This document shows positions 47,395-60,182 of a stretch of 64,000 nucleotides of DNA, one piece after another. The DNA is from Dicaeum eximium (taxonomy: Eukaryota > Chordata > Aves > Passeriformes > Dicaeidae): the NCBI GenBank assembly GCA_013396995.1, contig VWZP01001605.1, positions 163,692 through 227,691 of the forward strand, given 5' to 3'. Positions within the stretch are counted from its first letter, which is position 1. Each line of letters starts with the position of its first letter. Position numbers and translations under genes: made by a program. The notes below the pieces were generated by a model. That model saw nothing but the letters and a program-made list of their open reading frames with translations. It was not told the origin of the DNA and made no database searches.

Positions 47395-49099
47395 ATCACC
47401 TGTGCTTGTCCATTCAGCCAGTGAGTTTTATCCTGGACATGCCCATAAGGATTCTCCAACAAGGAAATGGGGAAGCCTCCCATCTACTGCTGATACTTGC
47501 AGCTTTTCTACTAATTTGGGCAAAAGGGTGAGCCCACTTAGAGCTGTAATCCCTGCAAGGCCTTTCTGCAAAGGGGTTGCAGATAACATGAAACATGCTT
47601 CACTGTCTGCTTACTTTGACATCCTAAAAAATACCTTTGTCCCAAAACACCATGGGCAAAAACATGCAGGAAACCCTCTGGAGTGGAATGCCCATCTCCA
47701 CAAACCACAGTTAAAAGACATGTTAGGAATGTTAAGGAAAAATAAGGCAGTACAATTCAGTACAATTGGCCTGTGTGGTGCCCACAGTGAGGTGAGGTGC
47801 TGGAAGCTAAAATGGGTCAATGAGTTACTGCATTCCAAAGACAATGGCTGCCCCACTTCTAAACTGTGCCCTGAATTACCAAAGACTTCTGGCACATCAG
47901 TCCAGGGTTTCAGAGACAAAACTGAAAGTGAGCTGCAATTAATGGAACTGGAATAGAACCAAAATAGCAAGACAAAAGAAGGCCCCTACCCTTGCACTGA
48001 AATTACAGAGAACCTGGATCCACCCAGGTGAAGTGCAAGTGTCTCACCTCAGCTGGATCCTCATTAAATCCCCGTCCTCAAAACACTTTCCGACTCCATC
48101 GTCTCTTCCACTCTTTCTCCTACCTTTCAGTGAGACCTCTCAGAAGCATGGCCTCTCTAAAAAACCTACACATACTGCAAGGCTTTATCCAGCTCCCAAA
48201 CACCTTCTGTGATTTTGTGATCTAGTGATCTCCCCTTGCTAGCAAATAGAGGTATTGTGGTGAGTAACTATGGCTTTTGCTTTCTTCAAGCCACTGCAAG
48301 TATTTTTAGAGGAATCAGATCCTTGTCAAACAACAGCAGTAGCATCACAGCCAAGCTTCCTGGAATTACCTTTTGTCTTGCTGCTACCAGGTAAAATTCA
48401 AGATAGTGCAGATTAGCAGAGAGCTGGATGACATTCAGGATGTTTGTCAGCATTGTGAAAAGTGAGGATCAAATCTGAGGCCTCTGTATTTACCTCCCAG
48501 AATCAACATGCCAGACTTGTGATGCAGAATCATAGAAAAATGGAGCTGGGGATGTCTGCCTAGCAATTCATAGATACCTGGGGCTGGATTAGTGGATTAG
48601 TATTGCTCAATATACTTTTACTAATCCAGAAAAGGAAGTGAGCAGTTAGGTGACAACTCGTTCGTTGCTCACACCCTTCTCAACTGTGTTTATGAATATA
48701 TTAAATAGCAATGACCATAAATTAAGTTAGTTACACAACCATAGAGAACTGGAATGCAGAGTGACCTGGAGAGGGCCAAAAAGGGGTCAGCCTTAACCTT
48801 GTGATTACCGACAGATATTTATCTGGCTTTTTCTTTGAGATTCCCATGCTGCAAATTGCAAGCCTGCTCAGATCACACATTCCAGCACCTAGAGAGATCC
48901 CACTATCCCTAAGATTCCTCCACTGTGATTGCTACAATGCACTCTCCTAACTTTCTACCTCCCCAGCCAAGAGAACAGGTTCTTACTTCTATTTTATGCA
49001 TTTAAAAGTTGGCATTGGGCCCCTTTCACTCTGTGAAACAGTAGTGGTTCGTGTCTCTCACTTCAGTGGTGGGCCCTAAGTTCTTTTGCAAGGACAGAC

Positions 49100-49560
49100 C
49101 TTTTTAGAGATATCTGTAGACAGCCCTAAAGCACATAGAAACTTGCTTTCCTTACTCACCTTTTCCAGACCATGCACAAATAGACCAGAAGACAATAGGC
49201 CACAGTCTGGAAAACCCCTGCTCTATACCCTGGTCCCGGCCACAGATCATATTCCTTAGCCCTCCAGTCACTTCTGTTGCATTCCTCTGAACCCTCTCCC
49301 ACTGGTACACAACCTTCCTGAAGGGCAGTGCCCAGAGCTGGTCATATTACTGCCATGTAGGCATGATCCACACTAAAAAATCGTTGGAACTATTTAATGT
49401 GTCCTACAAACAATGCCGTTGTTTACACATCCCAGGGATGATTAAATTTTCCTTTCTTTTTTGCAACACCATGACTCTGTTGACTTATGGTCAGCTGATA
49501 ACTGCTCCAGCCATCTGCAAAGCCCTTTCTGTACAGCTGCTGCCTCCCCAGATTACTGCC
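49100..49560 (-). mobile_element. Ancient CR1-type LINE fragment
   Basis: Plus-strand blocks match the reverse of the 3' part of CR1 in the right order: CCTCTGAACCCTCTCCCACTGGTACACA, CCTTCCTGAAGGGCAGTGCCCAGAGCTGG, ACAATGCCGTTG, and GCAACACCATGACTCTGTTGACTTATGGTCAGCT. A possible tail (AATCATAGAAAAATGGAGCTGG) lies at 48527-48550, so the copy may extend over about 1 kb with decay between. Confidence 0.65.
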
Positions 49561-50849
49561 TCTCCCTTGTTTGTACAAAGGACTGTTCCTGCATCCACAC
49601 CAAAATCTACACCATCCTCCCTGAAATGCATCCCTTCTCTCTCGTCAGAGCTAACAAATACAGTGAGCAAAGAGCTGATGGGGCTTGGCACGTCACAGTG
49701 AGCAAGGAGGGACAGAATGTGATCTGTAACACTAGGAAAGAAAACTCCATATTGCAAACTGAAAAATAAAATCTTTTAATTATTCAAAACAGACTTAGTT
49801 CAGCCTCTCTGCTGAGAGACCTGGCCACCACAGTAGTCAACTCACTGGCAACATCTGTTCCACCAGTGATCAGCCATATTGTTGATTTTTAAATTAAATA
49901 TCTCTGCTTCCAACTGGGAACTTCTCCCAACTCCTTCTGGTTCCTTGTTGATGTTCTGCAAGACACAGCCAACCACATCTCCCATAACAGTCTGGACAAA
50001 CGAGGGTGGGATTGCAGTGCTAGCACCACACAGCTCTGGTTTCCACGGGTGAATGAGGAAGTTCAGGCAGGGATTCCCAGAACCAAAAGTGAAAAGTGAG
50101 GCTTCCCTGTTTCTGGAGCTGTACATAGCACAAGCTGCCTCCCTGCAAAAGCCTCCTCCTGACACAACACCCACTTGCACATCACATTTCATCTGTGGAG
50201 GGAAGTGAACCTGTGAGCCCCCAGCAAGGTGGAGCTTCAGCCTCTGCCTGGGGCTTTGCACCTCAGCTGCCTGGCAGGTGAGGTGGATAAAACATGCTGT
50301 GGCATCTCTCAAACAGCAGTGACCAAGAAATCCACCAGAGTGCTCCTGGCCTTTCATATGCACCTTTGCCAAAGCTGAAATTCAAAGCGAAATAGCAGCA
50401 AGAAACAGGAGGATGGATGAAAGGGAAGTCAGGAATTTTCTAGAATATGTGTCCTTTTTCTTTTTTTTATCGAAAGGATAAAGTCTGGAGGGTTTTGACT
50501 TTGTAACTTTATAGTGAAATGTCCCATGGGCCAGGTGTGTGAGTTGTCTCATGTAGGGTGGCCTTACAGACCCTGCTCCCCAGGGAGGCCAGGACACCCC
50601 ACCTCTACAGGTGGTGAGGAAAAGCCAAGCAGATCCATGAAGGATCTGGTAATGCCCATCTCATATAAATTGTCCTCTTTAATTTCTCTTCATGCTAACA
50701 AAAATTTTAACAGGCATCAAGCACCTCAGGTAGTTCAGATCACAGATACAGACAAAGGAAGGGTCCATCAGGTTTTCTACATATCTTACTCCCTTTGTAT
50801 CAGGATGTCCTAATCACTACAACCTCCCTTACTAATTAGACTTCAACTA

Positions 50850-51260
50850 AAAAGTGAGAGTTGGAGATGTTCAGTGTGGAGGAGAGAAGACTCTAGGAAG
50901 ACCTTCCAGTACCTAGAGGGGCTTCAAGAGAGCTGGAGAGGAATTTTTCACAAGGACTTGGAGAAATAAGATAAGGAGAAATGGATATAAACTAACAGAT
51001 GGCAGGTTTAGATAGGTATTCTGAATTCTTGTCTGTGAGAGCGGTCGGGAAGTGACATAGGTTGCCCAGATAAGCAGTGGATTCTCCATCCCTAGAAGTG
51101 TTCGAGGCCAGGCTAGGTGGGATGACATTAACTGGTTCACTGATGGCAGCAATGTTGATATTAATCACTTGAATTTCAGTATCAGGTGGACTTTTGAGAA
51201 ACCTGTGGAAGGTACCCCTTTAAAGTCTCTTCCAACCCCAACCATTCCATGCTTCCATGA
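50850..51260 (+). mobile_element. CR1 LINE 3' fragment
   Basis: Contains CR1 blocks in order: CTAGAGGGGCTTCAAGAGAGCTGGAGAGG, GGCAGGTTTAGATAGGTATTCTGAA, GAGAGCGGTCGGGAAGTGACATAGGTTGCCCAGATAAGCAGTGGATTCTCCATCCCTAGAAGTGTTCGAGGCCAGGCTAGGTGGGATGAC shortened here as a run of typical CR1 segments, and a final TCTCTTCCAACCCCAACCATTCCATG end. Clear but diverged. Confidence 0.85.
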
Positions 51261-54200
51261 CTGAGGAGTGAGTGCTTTAGCACCCAAGAGCCCTGCGGCC
51301 TTCCCTTTGCCGTGCAGGACGCCGTTCCCACACCAGCGGCCTCCCAGCTCACACACGGCCAGGTGTCAGGTTCTCTCGCCCTTGCGAAATACTTGTCGTT
51401 TAAAGGTACACAAAAGAATGTAAAATCCTACGTTTTTCCACGAGCACAACTTCTGTAGCAGGAAAGGGCATGGCAAGGGCCCCGGGCTCAGTGAGGAGGA
51501 CAGGGCAGTCCAGCTCACCAGGCTGTGCCGGGCCGCAGCCACGCTTGCACCACATCCCTGGCAAGCTCAGCAAGAGCAGCCCAACCTCTCCCACAACAGG
51601 AGGGGAGGAAGGCTGCAGGGGGTTGATGAGAGTACCTGTGAGGCCCTGGGATGCTGCATCACCCCTGTTTGACCATCCCCTGGGAGAACTCGTGCACTGG
51701 CCACACAGTGAGCCAGTAGTGACACTGAGCCAGAGCAAGAGGGCCCCACAGTTATTTTTCTTTCTTTTGGCACCTGCAGTGGCTGTTTCCAGCCCATTAG
51801 CTGTTCTGTCACTGCCTAGGTGTGGATGATTCCACTCCTGGGGCACAGATGAGGCCCCATTGATGGATTAACCACCTCAATAGGCAACATGAATGGCAGG
51901 CATGATTTGTGCACTCAGCTGCCAGGAGGAATTGGATTTTTATCTCATGCCAATATGGGTCATATCCTCAGCTCACAGCCTGAATCACATCCTCACCTCA
52001 CATTCCTGACCCACCTTCTAGCACAATCCAGCCTCATTGGCAAGGAAATGGTGAGGGCTACTTCAAGCACATCAGATGCAGCAAAGGGGAGCTGTGCCTG
52101 ATTATAACTGGTGGAACACGGGTGCAGCTAAGCTCCCTTGAAACTTGGCCCACAGAAGGAAAATCTTAAGCCCTGCCTTCTTTCTTTTTAAGGAGTTTGG
52201 AGAGATCTTTCTGGAGACGGACATGGACAAAGAGCCATCAAACCACAGCTGCATGCATTTGCTTTCCTGGCCCCCTACAAACACACCCTCCCAGAAAGAG
52301 CAAACCCATCCACATAACAGGAACCGGGTCTGGTCCTTGATTTGGTGAGTGCCCTGCAAATAAATTACATAAGAAATCTCTGATTACATAAAGTGCATTG
52401 CACAATGCATTATATAAAGCTCAGGTCACGGCCTAATCAACCAGCACTCAGCTCTCTTTCATCAAGAAAAATTAATCTGAGTAGCAGCAAGGAAGGGGGA
52501 GGAAGAGGAGGATGCTCTCCCTCTCCTAAGGAGGCGTATGGCATGCCATGGCACACGTGCCCACTGAGCACACCTCCATCCCCAAGCCAGCCCAAAAGGA
52601 ACAGCTTCCAGCCAAACCCTAGCTTTTGTCTCAAAGGCCACCTGCAGGGTACCCGAACAGGGCAGGAGATTTCTGCATCCCTCAGAAAACAGACCCATAA
52701 TCACAACCACCTCATCATTAACCTTGTCCGGCTGTAATGGGATTGCCCAGAGGCACAGGGTGTCCATCAACCACTGTAACGCACCTTGGAGGAGAGAAAT
52801 GAGATAAACTCCTCATGAATGCATTGCTCAAAAAGGCATGGTTTTCTTTTCTGACACTTTTTGATTTCAAATCAGCAGGAAATAGCCAAGGAAAATGTTT
52901 CAATGAGTGATAGAGGGAGTTTCACAGCAGGAGATGGAAACCAAAACAAACTGGGAATTCTGTGTTGAACCTGGTGCCAGAGCTGCCTCTAAGATACGTA
53001 ACAGAAGCCAAAGGTCCCTCTTATCTGTCCTAATATACAGGTTTTTCCATAAAGAAGAATTTGGGTTTTGGGTTTCCATAAAAAAGAATTCATAGTTTTT
53101 AAAGCCCAAAAATGACATTAAATTAATCACAGGATTTCCAATCAATCCACCATTGGGCTGGCAGGTGCGACCTGCTCCTTCTCTTGGAAAACTTTGCTCT
53201 TAGAGAACCCTGAGGCTACCTGTGGCTTCAATACAACTCTTTCAATCAGTATCAACAGGTCTTGTACAGGATTTTGAGCATGCAAGCACTTCAGGGTAAG
53301 AAACATCTGCCAAAGTTCCCACCATGTCTTTCACAATCAGATCAAATCAGCAGGGGCATCAGTAAAAATGGTTTTAACTACTGCAGGTTTCAATGACAAT
53401 AGCATCCATTAAATAGGAAAAGCAACAAATCTATAGGGGATGTATGCTGGAAATAAAGGGTGAGGTTTCAGCCATGCTTTGAATTAACATGGAATGGCCC
53501 AGAGGCAAAGAAATGCTGGGAACTGCTTGGTCCATTGTTCCAGACAGACAGAGAACTTTGGGTACCAGCAGAGAGGCAGAAAGTAGCAGGAAGAGGAGAA
53601 AGGACCTCTTGATGGTTGATTTTTGCAGCTGGGCTGCTTCATGGAAGGTGAAATTCTAAAAGGAGAGATGAGGTTGCAGGAAACAGCAAGGGCAGTGCAG
53701 AGAAGTCCTCATGGGATATTTCTGAGCCTTGGAGACAGATGGTTTCTAATAGCTCTTCCCATGAGAATGGCCATAAAGGAGTTCCGTGTTCTGTCACCTT
53801 TCTGGCCCACCAACTGTCACCAGGGGAATACAAGAGGTGGGCCAGTTGGATGACACACAGATGGAAGGGTGTTACACCTCCCTGGCACTTCCCAGCACAG
53901 CTGTCAACACATTTAGGGGAAAAAAGGCATCAAAACAAACCAGAACCTTGCCCTGTGTAATAAAATCCAAAGGAAAATCATGAGAGGCAAGAAGGGAGCC
54001 AGAGCCATTCCCAGGGAGGGAGTTCCCACCACGTCTTCTGCAGAAAGGAATGAGTCAAGGAGAAGTTACCACAGACACGACGGGGCATGCAGATATGCAC
54101 AGGGAGACAGCTTTCCTCCTTTGGTGATGGCAGTAGGGAGCACAACTCAGGAGACCTTTCTTGCAGCCAGGATCTCCATGGCTGATTCAAACAGGTCCTC

Positions 54201-57200
54201 AGGAGTTAAGGATTCTGCAGACAGATCAACGTGCTTAAGCCTGGATGTGGCATTAGGTAAAATTCAAACACTTGGAGCCTGGCTGTGCCCAAAGGCCATT
54301 GTAATAGCAACTAATTTGGGTTGGAAGAAGAGGATAGGGAGTTGCTCCTAGTACTTCTTCCACCTGCCCTCCTTTTCTTCCAAAATTGGTGTTATCTAGG
54401 GGTTACTCAGTACACAAAGGCTCTCAGTGCCAAGGCTAGATTTCTGAGTCACTAGATGAAAAGCAAACCTATGCCACCGAGGAGATAATGCCTGTAATGC
54501 AAGAGTGAGAGGGTTCTTGCACAAGGCGCTGGGCTCCCGACAATCACTGCCCCACACCTGGCCAAAAGCTGTGGGCTTTAGTGCTCCACGTAAAATTCTG
54601 TGGGTAGACACAAGATGCCAACCTATGGGATGCTCAGGCTGGCTACACCTCCTGCTTGTCCAGCTGGGAAACTGGTTCTGCAGCGTGACCAGGGAAACTT
54701 GGCCCTGGCAATGCCTGCACCAAATCCTCCCTTTGTGTGAAACAGCGTTGAACAGGTGCCTCCACTCAGGCTTTCTCCAAAGATTCTCTGCAACCCAGAC
54801 CTCCATCCCACACAAACTCTGTGTTCAGGGGATCCCAAATAATCCCCAGCACAAGCAGATTTTGCACCGTGGCCTGGGGAGATATTCACTCACAGAATTC
54901 TCGGTAAGATCAGGCTTCGCAGCTTTGTATTAACACAAAGTCTCATCAAAGCCAAGTGAAAGAAAACAGAATTTGACCACTAGGTCTCCTAGTTGGTTCT
55001 GGCAAGCTTTAGTTACAGTCAGGCAATCCAGAATCATGTTTGATGCACAGGCTGACGGCTCACAGGGTTTTTTGTCACTGTGGGTTGTAACACAGGATTG
55101 CTCAGATGCAAAAGGGAGGTGAGAGACCGTCTGGCTGCAGAGGAGCCCTCCATGAGCCATGTAGCACCATGGAATTCCTGGGTCAGGGAGTGGATGGGGA
55201 TTAATACACTTTGCACCAAAGAACGAGGCTCAGAGGAGAACTCTGCCTAATCTCAGGGTCAAACCATGTGCCAAAGCCACGTCACAGAAAACACTAATGG
55301 CACATTCCTGGCCAGGAAACAGCTGTGTTCGTACAAGGTAGGCACTGCACAGTTAGGGCTCCTGGCAGCACAATGGCCCATCAGGCAAACCCTCAAAGTT
55401 TGTCAGGCCTCAGATACAGTGCAGGGGAGTCAGCACTCACCTCCTTCAGCCTATGGTCTTCACCTGAGGACCAGGGGATTCCATACTCAAATCCCTTCTC
55501 TCCCCCAGGAAATGAGACACAAAAGTGAAGTGATCGACACCCAGGGTAACAGCCCCTGTGACTGTCAGACTGACACAGGTGAGATATCCGTATCTCTCCT
55601 TTGGGAAGCTCTCTCCCTTTGCACAAAATAATCTGAAAGAGAACACACAAATCACTTCCATCATGGGCATATCAGAGGGCTTTAGGAGGAGAGCTGGCAA
55701 GAGACCTTCACCTCAGCACCCTCTCACTTAGCATACATGAAAGGCTTGTGTTCTGGCCTCTGTAGGTGGGAAGAAAGCCAGACCTGGATCTCCTGAAACC
55801 ACAGGATAGGATAGAGAGGTAAAAAGGTAGAAAACAGGAAGATAGCCAGGAAAGGAAAGGAAGCCAGCTATGGGAGAACATGGGCCAGAAGTACATACCT
55901 TCCCCTGGCTGGAACAAAAAGGAATAGAAATTATGGATATTTGGCTTTAAGACCTGTATTCTCAGCCTGCAGTATTTTGGGAATGTGGAAGATTCCCCTG
56001 CTGTGCAGTGTACAGAGTCCAGGACAGTTAATACCTTATTTCTAGGTGGGAAAATCCACTGGGGTTAGAGGTGCTATCCCACAGCAGCCCCTTCCCCAGG
56101 TGTCCCAGGGGAGCACCATCACCTGCATGTGACCAGATGCATCCCAGAAGCCCCACAGTGAAGCCCACCCCTCCCCAGGCTCCATCATGATAAAGAACCT
56201 GGCTCTTCCTCCTCTTGTTTTTGGTGTCTAATTCCTGGCTAAAGAATGGCAATGGAAAGTGATATATGTATACAGAGTGAGACAGGTACCAGTGACATTC
56301 AGAGTGATAGCTACCACTGGACTTAATTATACAGGCATCACTGTATACTTTTGGCCACAGTAAAATATTTGCCAGCACTTTCCTGTGGTATTTGTTAGTT
56401 GCCATGAACCTTAAGGTGTTTTCAGGATCTGATCAATATGCACAAGATCAGACACAGCATGAAGCTGTGACAGAAACTATCCATACCATGTGAAAGGAGG
56501 GATCCCAAGTGATTTGCACCAAGAAGAGCCGGTCTGCCTGGTTCGACTCAGCCAACAGATCTCTGATTTTAGTGACACCCTGCTGCTCAAAAGCTCTGTC
56601 TTAGAAGAGATCCATTGCTCAGGGGACACCCTTTGCAAACAAGGTTGCATGTCAGGTTTTGGCCAGAGCAGCAGCAATTTTGACCTAGAGCTCAGGTGGG
56701 AAGTGCTGCAGAGCAGCACCTGGTGATGCTCTGTGCATGGCTTGAGATAAAGAAGGCTTTTCTGCACCACCTTCCCTTGCTGCTTTCCTTCTAAAGCATG
56801 GGAGAAACACCAGCACAGTGCTGAGGGCAGGAGGAGGCACGTTGTCAGGCAGCTCAGTAAGTGGGCCTCTTCTTTGTAATCCTTTTCAAATCCTTTTCAG
56901 CCTTTTACCTTTTTAATTCTATTGCTTATCTTCTGGGAGAGCTCTGGGGCACCACGTGCTGCTCAGCCACCTCCTTATCTTCCTCTCTATGACCTCTTTG
57001 TTCAAGGCCAGTGAAACAATCCAAGGCAAGGGGAGCTGACATCGTGGAGGCATGGACAGAGTACAGACCATGGAGGTAATATGGGAACACTTACCTTCCT
57101 GTCCTTGGGTCACCCAAGCACACCTTGCACCTTCAGCTGTTGCTGTGTACTCTCCTCTCTTTGCTTGTGGGGGTTGTCTCCATCTCACATCAAGATCAGT

Positions 57201-58189
57201 GATAAAAGCAGGGAATAAATAAATACAGCAAATTGAGAAAGATCAGCTCATCAGGCCAAGTGCAAATGCTACAGAGTCATCCAGAAAGCATCCTGTAATG
57301 TGCAAACAGAAACTGATAGAGATCCTCTTCCAAGGGCTGAGCTTGTTCGTAACTGATGGATTTCCCTGGCCAAAACCACCTCCTGCATATCTGGGTGTGA
57401 GCTCTGCTATCTGCTGCTGCATCGTGCACAGCCCAGATCTCTCCTGGGCTGAGGGCAATTCTGAAATTGGAGAGAATGGAAGCACCAACAGGGGCAGATC
57501 TGCTGTCCTCATTAGCCCATCCTGTCAGGGAGCATTTCAGGATGAATGCGAGGGAAGAAACATGCCTTTTTATCTTGTCACATTCTTGTATATGGAAGGG
57601 AATAACTAAATCCCCGTGGCAAGTTCTGCCTGGCAGAGCAAGCCCAGCTGCAGAGCCTCATGCTGCAGCCCACATAAACATCACCTTGGGAAGATCTCTT
57701 GGGAGTCACAGCACGAAAGGGCTCTGTGCCTGGCAACAGCTACAACAGTGGGAAAAACCCCTCACTATGGAGCCTGGGTCTCAAGGCACTGTAAGGCAAT
57801 TAGTCTCACCAGCTCGTTTCCTTACCCTGGGGAAGCTGCACCATGGGAAGCCACGGAATCCTCTCATAGGAAGTGCTATGATGGGGAGGGCGCTCAGCAA
57901 ATCAGGTGGTTCCACACCTCACCTGCACTGCACAGGGTATTGCTGATACAAAAGACATCTTAGGAACCCTCAAGGAGAGGTCATGAGGCAAGACAGCAGA
58001 GGATGAAACAACAACTCAGGCAGCAGAAGACATGAGCAGGAAAACCTGCTCTTGGGTCAGATTCTTTAGTCCGGGCCAGATCACCCCTTTCTATCCCATT
58101 CCTGTCATTACTGCTGCTGACCTTTCAGAGCAAACTCTGACATCCAGAGATCTGGAAGGCAGATGGACAGTAACCATCAAAGCTGACCA
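51261..58189. other. Intergenic, no gene supported
   Basis: A second mildly CpG-rich patch lies at 51290-51560. Otherwise only the 29-bp duplication at 53044 was noticed. Many open frames of 60-160 codons, none convincing. Confidence 0.6.
53044..53091 (+). repeat. 29-bp imperfect tandem duplication
   Basis: TTTCCATAAAGAAGAATT at 53044 recurs as TTTCCATAAAAAAGAATT at 53073, with a G/T-rich spacer. About 1.6 copies. Confidence 0.7.
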
Positions 58190-59335
58190 CTGGCATCCCT
58201 CAGGCTGAAGAGCTCCAACCCTGTGTTTGCATGCCCAGCTCGTGGTAGCAGAGGGGCTGCAGGAGCAGTGTCTATGAGAAGTTTCTGGAAGCTTGCCCCA
58301 CGTCTGGCAGAGCCAATGCCAGGCAGTTCCAGGATGGACTCAGCACTGGCCAAGGCTGGGCCAGTCAGGAATGACAGTGATGCCTTTGTGATAACATATT
58401 TAAGAAGGAAAAAAAGTTATAGTGTGGAGGTAATTGCATCCAGAGAACAGCAGGGTGAGAACGTCTGAGAGGAGCAGCCCTGCAGACATCCAGGGCAGTG
58501 CAGGAGGAGGGGCAGGAGCTGCTCCAGGCTCTGGAGCTCAGATTCCCCCTGGAAGCAGCCCCTGGAGCAGCCCATGGTGAGGCAGCTGTGCCCCTGCAGC
58601 CCAGGGAGAGCTCGGGGGAGCAGAGATCCACCTGCAGCCCCTGCAGGAGCCCAGGCTGGGGCACGGGGATGCCCAAAGGAAGCTGTGAACCCATGGGAAA
58701 CCTGTGCTGGAGCAGGTGGATGCCTGAAAGAAGACTTTGGACATGTGGGACACCTGTGCTGTGGCAGGCTCCTGGCAGGACGTAAAGACCTGGAGAGAGG
58801 AGCCCAGGGTGGAGCAGGTTTGCTGGTAGAACTCCCTGATGGGGGACCCATGCTGGAGCAGCCTGCTCCTGAAGGATTGCAGCCATGGAAGCCTGAGCCA
58901 CAGCTGTGGGATGCACTCACACTGGAGATGTTTGTGGAGAGCTGTCTCCTCAGGGAAGTTCCAATGCTGGAGCAGAGGAAGGACTCATCCCAGGAGCAGC
59001 AGCAAGAACAAGTGTGATGAACTGACCATAATCCCCATTCTGATCTCCCTGGGGCACTGTGGGAGGAGGTAGAGCTGGGAAGGAGGGAGGGGTGGGGGGA
59101 AAGTGGTTTAAACAAAGATTTATTTTACTTCTCGTTATCCTGCTCTGGTTTTGATTAGTAATAAATTCAATTAACAATTTCAGTTCGAGTCTGTTTTGCC
59201 CATGACAGTATCTGATGAAGGATCTCTCTGGGTCCTTATTTCAGCTCATGAACTTTTGTTTTCTCTTGTCCAGCTGAGCAGTGACAGAGCAGCTTTGGTG
59301 GGTGCCTGACATCTAGCCAGGGTCAGCTCACCACG
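58190..59335 (+). mobile_element. Long solo LTR (ERVL-like, passerine type)
   Basis: About 1.1 kb with the pattern of a long avian ERV LTR: repeated GCTGGAGCAG modules (near 58706, 58852, 58966, plus variants), GTGATGAACTGACC, a GGGAGGGGTGGGGGG tract, AATAAA at 59160-59165, GAGTCTGTTTTGCCC, and an end with GCCAGGGTCA. No internal retroviral coding sequence was seen beyond it, so it is taken as solo. Long open frames on the minus strand (up to 232 codons) are by-products of its repeated, stop-poor sequence. The 5' border is uncertain. Confidence 0.75.
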
Positions 59336-60059
59336 CCCTGCAGTTCCCAGCCTGAGCCTGGCATCCTCATGGCTAGGATTTGCTGAGCTCCTTGGCGAGG
59401 CAGTAGTGTGCTCACCACGTCAGAAAGGCACCCAAAGAGCTTTTGCTGCCCAGGGTCTGCCTGTGGATATTCACGGCTCTGAGGGATGGCCCAACAAACC
59501 CTGCCTTTGTTCCTTTAGGATTCCATACTTTTCCCTGCTGCTGTCATCTCGACCATAGCACCTCTGTCCGCAGTCTCACCCTTCCCAGCATGGCCATTTC
59601 TCACAGCACGTGGGCAGGGCATGGCAGGACCACAGCTGGGATTTAGGACTCAGGGAGCTGGGGCTTGGGAGCAAGGGATTACCCAGAGATGGGGTTACAG
59701 AGAGATGGGGTAAGAATGGAGAGGAGGGGTAGGAAGGATGGCTGCCCCATGCCTTTTCCTTGAGCTGTTCTACCTCACATGGCAAAAAAAGAAAAAAATA
59801 AGGGAAAAAAGAGTCCCTTGAGCCACAGAATGCATAACAGTGAGTGCAGCTCTGCTGTGAGTCATCTCTGCTTTGAGACAGGACAGGAGGGCTGAAGTTT
59901 CCCACAGCTTGAACATGGAGAACAGTCTGGCACTGGCACTTCATACCAGGGGAGCATCTGCCACAGGGTCAGAGACACACAGCCCTCAGGGACAGCCCAA
60001 GCCACAGCTCAGCCTAAGAGGAGCAAACACCATGATACACGGTTCTCAGCTGCTTGTCT

Positions 60060-60182
60060 TATGTGACATTCAGCAGGATCCCTTCCAAGTCTTGTGGAAG
60101 CTGTCCCTGCCTGTTGTAGATCACCTGGGAAACAAGATGATCTTTCAGGTCCCTTCCAACCAAACCATTCTGTTTCAAATCC
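60060..60182 (+). mobile_element. CR1 LINE 3' end
   Basis: Ends with GATGATCTTTCAGGTCCCTTCC followed by AACCAAACCATTCTGTTTC, the usual CR1 terminus. The preceding 70 bases are less clear. A 182-codon frame (59873-60421) runs through it and is therefore not credited as coding. Confidence 0.65.

Larger units (their letters stand above)
42701..49099. other. Intergenic, no gene supported
   Basis: 45600-47300 is A/T-rich. The perfect inverted repeat lies at 47363-47394. A 184-codon plus-strand frame (47402-47956), among the longest in the window, starts just after it but resembles no protein I know. Confidence 0.6.

Noticed and set aside
58365..59115. Antisense open frames of 232 and 183 codons
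   Set aside because: They lie inside the long LTR and result from its repeated GCTGGAGCAG modules, not from a gene.
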